Shown: positions 11,158 through 24,254, numbered from the stretch's first letter. The stretch is DNA of 64,000 nucleotides from Penaeus vannamei (GCF_042767895.1 NC_091560.1:32294796-32358795), one strand, 5' to 3'. The notes: generated by a model from the sequence alone, not told the origin. A program made the numbers and translations.

Positions 11158-12238
11158 AATAAAACATACATTTTAAAAATTATTTTGAGACTCATATTAT
11201 ATTCTTAAAATTTGTATTTTCATTGCAGTTGTTACCATACATGATTATCTATAAAATGCCAGACTGTGAACTGGGTTCTCTACTTACCACTGAAAGTTGA
11301 TTTCACTTGCCACTCACGAATGCTACGGAAAAACGCTTTTTTCCATAATTTAGCTTTCCTCAAGTTACTATAGTACAACTGTGAATTTGCATGTTTGTAT
11401 CACGTGTATTTGCATAGAATAATAAATTGGAATGTATATTCAAAAATCTTGATTTAAATTGAACCTAAAGTCGTTAAAGTCACATCCGGGTCGGCGGGTT
11501 ACAGTTTGAAAACACCGACAGAGAACAGTTTTGCTAATCACCTAATCTTAATTTGGAAAGTCTCAAACGCCAAATCAATACACCCAGATGTTGTCCTTGA
11601 TAATACAACATAATCAATTTCGCTGTGTACACACGAGACATAGTAATAGTAATTTTATTTATAGTTCAAGCTGAAAGCAACCAGGTTGATTTTTTTTTAA
11701 AGCGGAACAACAGCAGTATCATTGGTATTATATTAATGATTGTGATTATGATAAGGGCAAGTTATGATAATTATTATACTTATAACATTTGTTAAACAAT
11801 TGTTATTTTCATGATAAAGGAGAAGGAGAGATAAAAGAATAAAAGACACGTTCGTCATTATCATAGTATTCTTATGGTGAATCAAATTTGTTCATATTGT
11901 TATACCCTTACAGACTGTCAAAACAGGCCACGTGAACTAGCCTGTTGACCTATGCCAGGAATTGAATTACAGTTGATAAAAAGCTAATCCCGTGAAAGAT
12001 AAATGCAATATTATAGTAATAATACAGAATATGAATGCGTTTTGAGAACAGGCGGATCATGAACATTCCCTAATAACATTACTGAAATACAAAACTATCA
12101 TAATTTTGCACTCCCTCCTGTAATGACCCAGTGATAATTATCATAGAAAAAGAAAGAAAAAAAATAGAAAAACAAACATTGGAAATAAGCGCTTCAATAT
12201 AGCTATATATAAATTCGTTTCACTCTCACATCAATTAA

Positions 12239-12309
12239 GTCTCCGTGGTGTAGTGGATAGCATGGCTGCCTCTTAATCAGCAGACTCGGGTTCAAATCCT
12301 GATGGAGAC
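12239..12309 (+). tRNA. tRNA-Lys-like (CTT), subfamily D
   Basis: Both ends of the anticodon stem changed together: G27 and C43 (GCTGC/TCAGC) where A units have A27 and T43. This paired change keeps the stem and defines D. Acceptor GTCTCCG/TGGAGAC has one G-U. Boxes A and B are perfect, TATA-like TATATATAA upstream, T6 at 12321-12326. Confidence 0.82.
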
Positions 12310-13039
12310 TAACATTCATATTTTTTAAAAATTATTTTCAAACATTATATAAATAAGATTTTATTTTCAGTGCCATTGTTACCATACATGATCGTCTATA
12401 AAATGTCAGACAGTGGAAGGGATTCTTCTCTATTTACCACTGAAAGTTTTATTTCAGTTGCCACTCACGAATGCTACGGAAAACGCCCTTCCTCGAGTTA
12501 CTATATATAGCACAACTGGGAATTTGCATTTTTGTATAACATGGTTATTTGTAGAGAATAATAAATCGGAATATATATTGAAAGATAAGATAATTAACCT
12601 AAATTCGTTAATGTCCGGATCGGCGCGTCACAGGTTGAAGACACCGACCAGAAATAAAGGTTTGCTAATCACCTAATCCTAATTTCGACTCAGACTCCAT
12701 ATTAGTACACACACAAGTTGCCCTCGATAATATATTTAATAATTTCGCTACGTACACACGAAACATGGTAATCGTAATTGTAACTAGAGTTCAAGCTGAA
12801 AGCAACCGGGTTCATGGTTGGATATTCAGCCAAAGATCATATCCACACCAAAAACAAGTGTATTGAGAAAACCACTGAATTCAATAGGACACTACGGTTT
12901 TTTGTAGGTTTCAATAAGACGTATGACTAAGAGTAAGAAACAATTTTACTTATAATTAACCTAACTTTTTGATTATATCTGCATCGGCGGGCACAGGTTG
13001 AGGACACTTACCCGCAAACATCTAAGGAGTGCTAATCAC

Positions 13040-13314
13040 CTAATCTTAATTTGGAACGTGTCAGACGGATCATGAAAATTATCTTGATAACATTACTGAA
13101 ACACAAAGTGAAGATAATATTGTACTTCCTCTTGTAATGAACCAGTGATAGCATAAGAAAGAAAAAAGAGACAAACAACATAGGAAAGAAGTAGGTGCTG
13201 TTATTTAGTTATATAGATACTCGTTTTGCTCATTTTCATGCAAGTTTGAACTAGATTCTTGACCTAGGCAGAAGACCTGTATTTACATTTAATATCAACG
13301 TAGTGTAGGAAATG

Positions 13315-13315
<1 letters not shown>
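13040..13315 (+). repeat. Collapsed unit with two upstream-module pieces
   Basis: TAATC sequence jumps at about 13070 into an upstream module (GGATCATGAAAATT). Where the tRNA should follow (about 13240), a second upstream-module start (GAACTAGATTCTTGACCTAGG) appears instead. It runs into the (TA)n tract. Two internal deletions removed the tRNA and most modules. Same structure at 41075 and 55210. Confidence 0.7.

Positions 13316-13381
<66 letters not shown>
13316..13381. repeat. (TA)n microsatellite
   Basis: About 33 TA dinucleotides, replacing the point in the upstream module where other units read CCGCAAAAG. Also at 41333 and 55465 in the same D-to-B interval, so it is part of the higher-order unit. 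Confidence 0.95.
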
Positions 13382-13382
<1 letters not shown>

Positions 13383-13900
13383 TTTAACCAGTGTATTGAG
13401 AAAACTACTGAATTCAATACAGTTTTTGTAGGTTACGACAAGACCTATGACTAAGTTTATGAAGCAATTCTACTTCCAGTGAGCTAGTAAATCGTACACG
13501 AATACATATTAGTGAGAATTTTTACAGAGACAACAGCAGTAACATTATTATTATCATGATTATTATCATTACGGCAATAGCAAATTACAGTAAATATTAT
13601 GGTGATAATATGAACAGTAATTTTTGACAATTACAACTATTTTTATAATAAAGAGGGAGACTGAAAAGAGAGAGATTGAAAGAAATTCGTCCTTCTTGTT
13701 AGTTGATTTGAAACAATTCACGATTTAATTTCCATTGTGGCTTTTACCATTCCATCTTTGTATAAAAGGAGAATAAACTAAAATATAGACATCATAAAAG
13801 GGACGCGAGGCAAAGAGACAGACAGACAGACAGATAGAGATGGAAGAACGAGGGATATGAAATGTCTTTTATATTTCAAAGGATACATTTTTCTTAAATA

Positions 13901-13965
13901 GTTATGTAGTGGATAGCATGTCTGCCTCTGAAACAGTAGACTCGGGTTCAAATCCTGATGTGGAC
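13901..13965 (+). pseudogene. tRNA-Gln-like (CTG), B, 6-nt acceptor deletion
   Basis: 65-nt B copy lacking six bases of the 5' acceptor, so no normal acceptor stem can form. CTG loop, intact T arm (GGTTCAAATCC) and T6 at 13978-13983 remain. The same deletion occurs at 17709, 24190 and 60852. Confidence 0.72.
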
Positions 13966-14706
13966 TATTAATCTACCTTTTTTCACACCAATATTTTTAC
14001 TGCATACATTACTATGCATTCACTACTATTATTACTATGTGTAATCGTTATAGAATAGTACCAGACTGTGAACAGGGTGCTGTCGACCGTTATGTTTTTG
14101 GTTCCTACAAATGCTCTTCTCAATTCGTTTTTTAGCTTTCATCTATTAACTACAGTACATTTGGGAAATATCACTTTTCTATTATATGCGAATTTCTCTA
14201 AAATAAACGATGGCAACTTGCATTAATACTTGACAATTTATAATTAAACTAACTTGGAATTTCATTATGTCTACATCGGCGCGCACAGGTTGAGGACACT
14301 TACTCGCAAACATCTAAGGAGTGCTAATCACCTAATCTTAATTAGGAACGTGTCACGTGGTATATCATTTCACCCGGAAGGAGTTTATTTTGTGTACACA
14401 CGCAACATGGTAACTGTAATTTTATCAATAGTTCAAGGTGAAAGCAAACCACGCACACAATAGGGTTCATAAACACTGTATAGGTTTCGTAGGCTATGAT
14501 AAGACCTGTGGCGAAGTGCAAGAGAAATTCTGCATTCAGTGAAATAGCAGGGCGTTCGCGAATATATATGAGTGAGAATTTTTACAAAGCCTAACAACAG
14601 CAGTATCATCATAAGTGTTATTATAATGCTTGTCATTAAGATAATGGCAAGTTATAATAATAATTGTTATATATATAACATTTGTTAGACAATTATCTTC
14701 ATTATA

Positions 14707-14791
14707 AGGGAGGAGAGAGGGAAGAGAAAGAGAATAAAAGAGAGAAGCAGGGAAGAGAAAGAGAAAAAGGGAAGAGAAAGTGAGAGAAAGA
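14707..14791 (+). repeat. Polypurine tract of an A unit
   Basis: GGAGAGAGGG, GAGAAAGAG and GAAAGTGAG blocks ahead of the A upstream module; homologous to 2208-2309. Confidence 0.85.
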
Positions 14792-15167
14792 ACAGACGTT
14801 TGTCATTACCAAAGTATTTTTATGGCGTATCAAATTTGTTCACATTAACATACCCTTGCAGACTCAAAACACGCCACGTGAACTAGCGTCTTGACCAAGG
14901 CCAGGATTTACAACTGATACCAAAGTAATTCCGCAAAAGAATAAGACAACATTCTTGTAAAAATACGGAATATGTGAATGCGTTTTGAAAACGGGCGGAT
15001 CATGAAAATTCCCCTAATAACTTTACTGAAAAACAAAATTATAATTTTGTACTCTTGTAATGACCCAGTGATCATTTTCATATGAAAGAAAGAAAAGGAC
15101 AAACATAGGAAATAAGTAGGCGTTCCCATAGGCATATATAAAAATTCGTTTTAATACTATCATCTAA

Positions 15168-15238
15168 GTCTCCGTGGTGTAGTGGATAGCATGACTGCCT
15201 CTTAATCAGTAGACTCGGGTTCAAATCCTGACGGAGAC
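15168..15238 (+). tRNA. tRNA-Lys-like (CTT), subfamily A
   Basis: Matches the A consensus in every arm: perfect 7-bp acceptor, U33, A37, TTCAAAT T loop, intact boxes A and B. T5 at 15253-15257. Only 454 bp separate it from the C locus at 15693. Confidence 0.84.
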
Positions 15239-15692
15239 TAACAGACATACACTTTTTAAATTATTTTCGAACTCATATTACATTTTTAAGATTTTATTTT
15301 CAGTGTAAATATTATTGTACTATAATCGTCTATAAAATGTCAGACAATGGAAGGGATTCTTCTCTACTTACCACTGAATGCTTAATTTCACTTGCCATTC
15401 ACGAATGCGACGGAAAAACGTTCTCACTCCATATTTTAGCTTACCTTGAGTTACTAAGCATTTTTGTATAAGGTGTATTTTTTATAGAATGACCGGATCG
15501 GCGCGTCACAGATTGAACACATGACCGGAAAAAAAGGTTTGCTAATCACCTAACTTTAGGAAAGTTTCAATCTCCATATTAGTACACCTAGAAGTTGTCC
15601 TCGATAATACAAGTTAATTTCGCTGTGTACATACGAAGCATGGTAATGGTATTTTATTTTATGTACACCATTAACCATTATATTCTTTAGCA

Positions 15693-15763
15693 GTTTTTGT
15701 GGTGTAATGGATAGCATGACTGTCTCCTAATCAGTAGACTCGGGTTCAAATTCTAACGGAAAC
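15693..15763 (+). tRNA. tRNA-Arg-like (CCT), subfamily C
   Basis: CCT anticodon, box A TGGTGTAATGG. The T stem is weaker (TTCTAA on the 3' side; box B GGTTCAAATTC). Acceptor GTTTTTG/CGGAAAC pairs throughout. T4 at 15784-15787. Confidence 0.75.
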
Positions 15764-16276
15764 TATGGATGTTCTCCTTAAAATTTTCAAATCAATATTT
15801 TCTCTGCATACATTTTATTGCTTTCATAATCACTGTTGTTATTAATGTTCGTAATTGTTCCAGAATAGTGCCAGACTATTAACAGGGACTATGAGCTTAC
15901 CTTCTAGCGTTATAGTTTACTGTTGCTGCCCACGAATGATAGAGAAAAATGCTTTTCTCAATTCCTATTTGATCTTTGATCTAGTAACTACACTAATGTT
16001 GAGAATTGACATTATTGTATTAGATGTAAATTTCCATAATAAGAGCGATGGAAATGTATATTAAGACATATCAATTAGCTTTGTTGGAATTAGATTACGT
16101 CTGCCACAAGTTGAGGACACTTCCCCGTAAACATTTCTAATCACTAGTGCTAATCACCTAATCTTAATTTGGAAAGTCTCGCATATCAGTACATCCAGAA
16201 GGATATAAAACACACTCATTTTCCCTGTGTACACACGGAGCTTGGTAATTATAATTTTACTTCGACTTAAATCAAA

Positions 16277-16315
16277 TCCGGATCGGCGCGTCACAAGTGG
16301 AACACACCGACCGGA
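16277..16315 (+). other. GC-module stem-loop (clear example)
   Basis: TCCGGATCGG (16277-16286) pairs with CCGACCGGA (16307-16315) around a ~20-nt loop with one bulged A; an A-run follows. Weaker versions persist in other units; E units keep GTCGG/CCGAC. It is the most GC-rich piece of an otherwise AT-rich unit. Function unknown. Confidence 0.55.
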
Positions 16316-16605
16316 AAAAAGGTTTGCTAATCACCTAATCTTAATCTGGAAAGTTACAAACACCATATCAGTACACCCAGAAGTTGCCCTCGATTATATA
16401 GCATAGTTAATGTTATCTAGAGTTCAAGCTGAAGCAATCGGGTTCATATTGGATATTCAGCCATGTATCATATCCACTACAATGACCAGTGTATTGAGAG
16501 AACCAATGAATTCAGTAGAACACTAGTTTTTGTAGGTTGTGATATGACCCATGACAGTGCAAGAGGCAATTGTTCTTCCAGTGAGCTAGTAAGGCGTACA
16601 CGAAT

Positions 16606-17080
16606 ACATATTAGTGAGGATTTTTACACAGAGGGACAACAGCATTAACATTATTGTTATCATGATTATAGTCATTACGGCAATAGCAAATTGCGATAAC
16701 GATAATGATAATAATATGAACAATATTTTTTGACAATTATGATAACTGAAGAGGGAGACGGAAAAGAAAGATAATGAAAGACCATTAACGTAGTCTTTTC
16801 TATAGTTAATTTGAAACACTTCAAACAACGGGGTTCTTCTCTACTTACCACTGAATGTTTGATTTCACTTGCCACTCACGAATGCTACGGAAAAACGCTC
16901 TTCTCACTCCATATCTTTGCTTTGCTCGAGTTACTATAGTACAAATGGGAAGTTACATTTTTTGCATAAGGTGCACTTGTATAGAATGATAAATCGAAAG
17001 ATATCGATTTATAATGAACCTAAATTTGTTTAAATTAGGTCCGGATTGGTGCGTCACAGGTTGAAGACACCGACCGAAAA
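16606..17080 (+). repeat. tRNA-less F unit
   Basis: Forward F unit with the scar AACGGGG at 16827-16833. R sequence is followed directly by P, GC and TAATC modules with no tRNA or upstream module. Confidence 0.8.
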
Positions 17081-17708
17081 AAAAGGTTTGCTAATCACCT
17101 AATCCTAATTTGGAAAGTCTCAAACGCCATATCAGTACACCCAAAAGTTGTCCTCAATAATATAGCTTAGTTAATTTCGCTGTTTATACACGAAACATGG
17201 TAGTTGTAATTTTATCTAGAGTTCAAGCTGAAAGCAACAGGGTTCAGAGTTCAGAGCCATGGATCTTATCCACACCTTTAACCAGTGTATTGAGAAAACC
17301 ACTGAATTCAATACAGTTTTTGTAAGTTACGACAAGACCTATGACTAAGTTTATGAGGCAATCCTACTTCCAGTGAGCTAGTAAATCGTACACGAATACA
17401 TATTAGTGAGAATTTTTACAGAGACAACAGCAGTAACATTATTATTATCATGATTATTATCATTATGGCAATAGCAAATTACAGTAAATATTATGGTGAT
17501 AATATGAACAGTATTTTTTGACAATTACAATTATTTTTATAATGAAGAGGGAGACTGAAAAGAAAGAGATTGAAAGACATTCGTCCTTTTTGTATTCTTT
17601 TTCATGGTTGATTTGAAACAATTCACGATTTAATTTCTACTGAGAGAGATGAAAGAACGAGATAGATGAAATGTTTTTATATTTCAAAGGATACATTTTT
17701 CTTAAATA

Positions 17709-17773
17709 GTTATGTAGTGGATAGCATGTCTGCCTCTGAAACAGTAGACTCGGGTTCAAATCTTTATGTGGAC
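17709..17773 (+). pseudogene. tRNA-Gln-like (CTG), B, 6-nt acceptor deletion
   Basis: Same 65-nt deleted form as 13901. The T stem is further weakened (TCTTTA on its 3' side). T6 at 17786-17791. Confidence 0.7.
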
Positions 17774-18421
17774 TATTAATCTACCTTTTTTCACACCAAT
17801 ATTTTTACTGCATACATTTATTACTATGCACTCACTACTATTATTACTATGTGTAATCGTTATAGAATAGTACCAGACTGTGAACAGGGTGCTGTCGACC
17901 GTTATGTTTTTGGTTCCTACAAATGCTCTTCTCAATTCGTTTTTAGCTTTCATCTATTAACTACAGTACATTTGGGAAATATCACTTTTCTATTATATGC
18001 GAATTTCTCTAAAATAAACGATGGCAACTTACATTAAGACATGACAATTTATAATTAAACTAACTTGGAATTTCATTATGTCTACATCGGCGCGCACAGG
18101 TTGAGGACACTTACTCGCAAACATCTAAGGAGTGCTAATCACCTAATCTTAATTAGGAACGTGTCACGTGGTATATCATTTCACCCGGAAGGACTTTATT
18201 TTGTGTACGCACGCAATATGGTAACTGGAATTTTATCAATAGTTCAAGGTGAAAGCAAACCACGCACACAATAGGTTTCATAAACACTATAGGTTTTGTA
18301 GGCTATGATAAGATCTATAGTGAAGTGCAAGAAAAATTCTGCATTCAGTGAAATAGCAGGGCGTTCGCGAATATATATGAGTGAGAATTTTTACAAAGCC
18401 TAACAACAGCAGTATCATCAT

Positions 18422-18921
18422 NNNNNNNNNNNNNNNNNNNNNNNNNNNNNNNNNNNNNNNNNNNNNNNNNNNNNNNNNNNNNNNNNNNNNNNNNNNNNNN
18501 NNNNNNNNNNNNNNNNNNNNNNNNNNNNNNNNNNNNNNNNNNNNNNNNNNNNNNNNNNNNNNNNNNNNNNNNNNNNNNNNNNNNNNNNNNNNNNNNNNNN
18601 NNNNNNNNNNNNNNNNNNNNNNNNNNNNNNNNNNNNNNNNNNNNNNNNNNNNNNNNNNNNNNNNNNNNNNNNNNNNNNNNNNNNNNNNNNNNNNNNNNNN
18701 NNNNNNNNNNNNNNNNNNNNNNNNNNNNNNNNNNNNNNNNNNNNNNNNNNNNNNNNNNNNNNNNNNNNNNNNNNNNNNNNNNNNNNNNNNNNNNNNNNNN
18801 NNNNNNNNNNNNNNNNNNNNNNNNNNNNNNNNNNNNNNNNNNNNNNNNNNNNNNNNNNNNNNNNNNNNNNNNNNNNNNNNNNNNNNNNNNNNNNNNNNNN
18901 NNNNNNNNNNNNNNNNNNNNN
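18422..18921. other. Assembly gap (500 N)
   Basis: Exactly 500 N, a placeholder size. Left flank is the R module of a B unit, right flank the P module of an E unit, so at least part of two units, including an E tRNA, is missing or misjoined. Confidence 0.99.
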
Positions 18922-19806
18922 CGAATGCTACGGAAAAACGCGTTTTTCCATAATTTAACTTTCCTCAAGTTACTATAGTACAACTGTGAATTTGCATGTT
19001 TGTATCACGTGTATTTGCATAGAATAAAATATTGGAATGTATATTCAAAAATCGTGATTTAAATTGAACCTAAGTCGTTAAAGTCACATCCTGATCGGTG
19101 GGTTACAGTTTGAAAACACCGACAGAGAACATTTTTGCTAATCACCTAATCTCAAACGCCAAATCAATACACCCAGATATTGTCCTTGATAATACATCAT
19201 CATAAATTTCGCTGTGTACACACGAGACATAGTAATAGTAATTTTATCTATAGTTCAGGCTGAAAACAACCAGTTTGAAATTTTTAAAGCGGAACAACAG
19301 CAGTATCATGGTATTATATTAATGATTTTGATTATGATAAGGGCAAGTTATGATGATTATTATACTTATAACATTTATTAAACAATTGTTATTTTCATGG
19401 TAAAGGAGGAGATATAAAAGAATAAGACACGTTCGTCATTATCATAGTATTCTTATGGTGAATCAAATTTGTTCATATTATTATACCCTTACAGACTGTC
19501 AAAACAGGCCACGTGAACTAGTCAGGAACTGAATTACAGTTGATAAAAAAAACTAATCCCGTGAAAGATAAATGCAATATTATAGTAACAATACAGAATA
19601 TGAATGCGTTTTGAGAACAGGCGGATCATGAACATTCCCTAATAACATTACTGAAATACAAAACTATCATAATTTTGCAATTCCTCCTGTAATGACCCAA
19701 TGATAATTATCATGGAAAAGGAAGAAAGAAAAAAGAAAAACAAACATTGGAAATAAGCGCTTCAATATAAAAATATACAAATTCGTTTCACTCTCACATC
19801 AATTAA

Positions 19807-19877
19807 GTCTCCGTGGTGTAGTGGATAGCATGGCTGCCTCTTAATCAGCAGACTCGGGTTCAAATCCTGATGGAGAC
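19807..19877 (+). tRNA. tRNA-Lys-like (CTT), subfamily D
   Basis: Same G27/C43 paired change as 12239, perfect boxes A and B. T7 at 19889-19895. Its downstream GC module was deleted at about 20003, bringing the next C locus within 294 bp. Confidence 0.82.
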
Positions 19878-20170
19878 TAACATAATCATTTTTTTAAAAT
19901 TATTTTCAAACATTATATAAATAAGATTGTATTTTCAGTGCCATTGTTACCATACATGATCGTCTATAAAATGTCAGACAGTGGAAGGGATTCTTCTCTA
20001 TTAAAATAGGGTTGCTAATCACCTAATCTTAATCAGGGAAAGTTACAGACACCATATCAGTACACCTAGAAGTTGTCCTCGATAATACAAGTTAATTTCG
20101 CTGTGTACATACGAAGCATGGTAATGGTATTATATTTTCTGTACACCATTAACCACCATATTCTTTAGTA

Positions 20171-20241
20171 GTTTTTGTGGTGTAATGGATAGCATGACTG
20201 TCTCCTAATCAGTAGACTCGGGTTCAAATTCTAACGGAAAC
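20171..20241 (+). tRNA. tRNA-Arg-like (CCT), subfamily C
   Basis: CCT cloverleaf as at 15693. The first T4 is 35 nt downstream (20276-20279) because the nearer run is only TTT, so a longer primary transcript is predicted if it is expressed. Confidence 0.73.
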
Positions 20242-21345
20242 TATGGATGTTCTCTTTAAAAAATTTAAATCAATATTTTCTCTGCATACATTTTATTGCT
20301 TTCTTAATCACTGTCGTTATTAATGTTCGTAATTGTTCCAGAATAGTGCCAGACTATGAACAGGGACTATGATCTTACCTTCTAGCGTTATAGTTTACTG
20401 TTCCTGCCCACGAATGATAGAGAAAAATGCTTTTCTCAATTCCTATTTGATCTTTGATCTAGTAACTACACATGTTGAGAATTGACATTATTGAATTAGA
20501 TGTAAATTTCTATAATATGAGCGATGGAAATGTATATTAATATCAATTAGCTTTGTTGGAATTAGATTACGTCTGCCGCAAGTTGAGGACACTTCCCCGT
20601 AAACATTTCTAATCACTAGTGCTAATCACCTAATCTTAATTTGGAAAGTCTCGCATATCAGTACATCCAGAAGGATATAAAACACACTCATTTTCCCCGT
20701 GTACACACGGAGCTTGGTAATTATAATTTTACTTCGACTTAAATCAAATCCGGATCGGCGCGTCACAAGTGGAACACACCGACCGGAAAAAAGGTTTGCC
20801 AATCACCTAATCTTAATCTGGAAAGTTACAAACACCATATCAGTACACCCAGAAGTTGCCCTCGATTATATAGCATAGTTAATGTTATCTAGAGTTCAAG
20901 CTGAAGCAATCGGGTTCATATTGGATATGAATAACTATGATGACAATAATATGAACAATATTTTTTGACAATTATGATTACTGAAGAGGGAGACGGAAAA
21001 GATAATGAAAGTTGAAACTTTCCTAAGTAAAGTTAGGTGATTAGAAAACCTTTTTTTTCCGGTTATGTGTTCAATCTGTGACGCGCCGATCCGGTCATTC
21101 TATAAAAAATACACCTTATACAAAAATGCTTAGTAACTCAAGGCAAGCTAAAATATGGAGTGAGAACGTTTTTCCGTAGCATTCGTGAATGGCAAGTTAA
21201 ATTAAGCATTCAGTGGTAAGTAGAGAAGAACCTCTTCCACTGTCGGACATTTTATAGATTATGTCACAATAACATTTGCACTGAAAATAAAATCTTAAAA
21301 ATATAATATGAATTCGACAATAATTTAAAATTTAGCTTCGTATGA

Positions 21346-21416
21346 GTCTCCGTCAGGATTTGAACCCGAGTCTACTGATTAAGAAACAGTCATGCTATCC
21401 ACTACACCACGGAGAC
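21346..21416 (-). tRNA. tRNA-Lys-like (CTT), subfamily A
   Basis: Perfect acceptor; anticodon CTT within loop TTCTTAA (C32 to T, and stem C31 to T). Boxes A and B intact. T4 at 21327-21330. Confidence 0.78.
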
Positions 21417-21994
21417 TTAGATGGTAGTTATTAACCGAATTTTTATATATGTATATAGGAACGCCTACTTATTTCCTATGTTTGTCCTTTTCTTTCTTTC
21501 ATATGAAAATTATCACTGGGTCATTACAAGAGTATAAGATTATAATTTTGTTTTTCAGTAAAGTTATTAGGGGAATTTTCATGATCCGCCCGTTTTCAAA
21601 ACGCATTCATATTCAGTCCTTTTACAAGAATGTTGTCTTATTCTTTTGCGGAATTACTTTAATATCAGTTGCAAATCCTGGCCTAGGTCAAGACGCTAGT
21701 TCACGTGGCGTGTTTTGAGTCTGCAAGGGTATGTTAAATAGCAGCGCCTACCTGTCTCTTTTTTAACCTTGTGTTTCAGTAATACAATTAAAATAATTCT
21801 CATGATCCGTCTGACATGTTCCAAAGGGATTAGGAAAGTGATAATTCACAAATGTACTGTAGTTACTAGATGAAAGCTAAACTACGGATTGAGAAGACCA
21901 TTTGTGGGTACGCATAGTAATAATAGTAGTGATTGTAAAAGTAATAAATGTAGGCTGTAAATATATGGGCGAGAAAAAAAATTGTAGATCAATA

Positions 21995-22065
21995 GTCCCC
22001 ATCACGATTTGAACCCGAGTCTACTGTTTCAGAGGTAGTCATGGTATTCACTCCATAACAGGAAC
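21995..22065 (-). pseudogene. Variant tRNA-Gln-like (CTG), subfamily B2
   Basis: The tRNA body is the same as at 6396, with the same paired changes 5-68 and 13-22. T8 at 21974-21981. Flanks match too, so 5.9-7.2 kb and 21.7-22.9 kb are duplicates. Confidence 0.65.
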
Positions 22066-22951
22066 TAATATTTTAGAAAAAAAAAATATCCTCTGAAATA
22101 ATATGAATTGCACCTACCTTGTTCTTATATCTCTGTCTGTCTGCCTCTCGTCCCTTTTAAGATGCCTATATTTTAGTCTCTTCTCATTTTTACAAAGATG
22201 GAAAGCTAACAGCCACAATAAGAATTTAAACTGAATCGTGAATTGTTTCAAATTAACTCTGGAAAGGAATACAATGAGGACGAATGTATTTCTTTTCCGC
22301 TTCGCACTCACTGAAAGTAGAGTTGCCACGTACACTTAAAAACAGATCTTATTGTAATCTACAAAAACTGTAGTTCTACTAAATTCAGTGATTTCTCAAT
22401 ACACTGGCTAATGGTGTGGGTATGATCCATTCCTGTATATCCAACTGTGAACCCGGTTGCCTTCAGCTTCAACTCTAGATAAAATTACAATTAATATGTT
22501 TCGTGTGTACACAGCGAAATGAACTATGCTATTTCATCGAGGACAACTCTTTCTGGGTGCAGTGATATGGCGGCTGAGACTTTCCAAATTAGGATTAGGC
22601 GATTAGCAATCCTTTATTCTGGCCGGTATCTTCAACCTGTGACGCGCCAATCAGGATATGATTTAAACGAATTTAGGTTATTTACAACTAAATGTTTTTG
22701 AATAGCACGTTATACAAAAATGCAAATTCCCAGTTGTACTAAAGTAACTCGAGGGAAGCTAAAATATGGAGTGAGAAGAGCGTTTTTCCGAAGCATTCGT
22801 GAGTGGCAAGTGAAATGAAGCATTCAGTAATTAGAAAACCTCTTCCACTGTCTGACATTTTATAGACGATTATGTCACAATAACATTTGCATTGAAAATT
22901 AAATCTTGAAAATATGAGTTCAAAAATAATTTAAAAAATGTATGTATGTTA

Positions 22952-23022
22952 GTCTCCGTCAGGATTTGAACCCGAGTCTACTGATTAAGAGGCAATCATG
23001 CTATCCACTGCACCACGGAGAC
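22952..23022 (-). tRNA. tRNA-Lys-like (CTT), subfamily A
   Basis: Perfect acceptor and T arm; the anticodon stem has ATTGC, so 29-41 still pairs as T-A but 28-42 becomes T-G. Box A reads TGGTGCAGTGG, still a match. T6 at 22933-22938. Confidence 0.78.
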
Positions 23023-24189
23023 TTAGATGATAATAATTGAACAAATTTTTATATATGTATATAGGAACTCCTACCTATTTCCTATGTTCTTTGTCTTTCA
23101 TATGAAAATTATCACTGGGTCATTACAAGAGTACAAAACAATAATTTTGTTTTTCAGTAAAGTTATTATGGGGATTTTCATGATCCGCCCGTTTTCAAAA
23201 AGCGTTCATATTCAGTCCTTTTACAAGAATGTTGTCTTATTCTTTTGCGGAATTACTTTAATATCAGTTGCAAATCCTGGCCTAGGTCAGCACGCTAGTT
23301 CACGTGGCGTGTTTTGAGTCTGCAAGGGTATGTTAATGTGAACAAATTTGATAAACCATAAAAATACTTTGGAAATGACAAATGTCTGTTCTTTCTCTCA
23401 CTTTCTCTTCCCTCCCTCTCTATCTTTTATTCTCTTTCTCTTCCCTCTCTCCTCCCTTATAATGAAGATAATTGTCTAACAAATGTTATATATACAATTA
23501 ATATTAAAACTTGCCATTATCTTAATGCCAATAATTATAATAACAATTTAATGATGATACTGCTGTTGATTGGTTTTGTAAAAAAATTCACTTATATATT
23601 TCCGAAAGCCTTGGTATTTTACTGAATGCAGAATTTCTCTTGCACTTCGCCACAGGTCTTATCATAGCCTACAAAACCTATACAGTGTTTATGAACCCTA
23701 TTGTGTGCGTGGTTTGCTTTCACCTTGAACTATTGATAAAATTCCAGTTACCATGTTGCGTGTGTACACAAAATAACTCCTTCCGGGTGAAATGATATAC
23801 CACGTGACACGTTCCTAATTAAGATTAGGTGATTAGCACTCCTTAGATGTTTGCGAGTAAGTGTCCTCAACCTGTACGCGCCGATGTAGACATAATGAAA
23901 TTCCAAGTTAGTTTAATTATAAATTGTCATGTTTTAAAGCTAGTTGCTTTATTTTAGAGAAATTCGCATATAATAGAAAAGTGATATTTCCCAAATGTAC
24001 TGCAGGTAATAGATGAAAGCTAAAAACGAATTGAGAAGAGCATTTGTAGGAACCAAAAACATAAACGGTCGACAGCCCCTTGTTCACAGTCTGGTACTAT
24101 TCTATAACGATTACACATAGTAATAATAGTAGTGAGTGCATAGTAATGTATGCAGTAAAAATATTGGTGTGAAAAAAGGTAGATTAATA

Positions 24190-24254
24190 GTTCACATAAA
24201 GATTTGAACCCGAGTCGACTGTCTCAGAGGCAGACATGCTATCCACTACATAAC
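24190..24254 (-). pseudogene. tRNA-Gln-like (CTG), B, 6-nt acceptor deletion
   Basis: 65-nt deleted form; loop CTCTGAG, T arm intact. T6 at 24172-24177. An extra (CAAAA)n-like stretch sits near 24462 in its purine module, also at 61026. Confidence 0.68.

Larger units (their letters stand above)
10036..21010 (+). repeat. Forward block remnant, E, D, B, A, C, F, B, gap, D, C
   Basis: Forward units with tRNA-like loci at 11087, 12239, 13901, 15168, 15693, 17709, 19807 and 20171. The 500-N gap at 18422 interrupts a B unit; sequence resumes inside an E unit whose tRNA lies in or before the gap. At about 20003 the D unit jumps from P to TAATC, losing the GC module. After C, a short forward R stretch (about 20940-21010) is fused to reversed TAATC sequence; this is the reverse complement of the fusion at about 3060-3180. 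Confidence 0.85.

Noticed and set aside
18345..18983. Long frames through the N gap (also at 36741-37303 and 62171-62734)
   Set aside because: Their length comes from unknown bases; real sequence at each end is array repeat, except the LINE after 37303.
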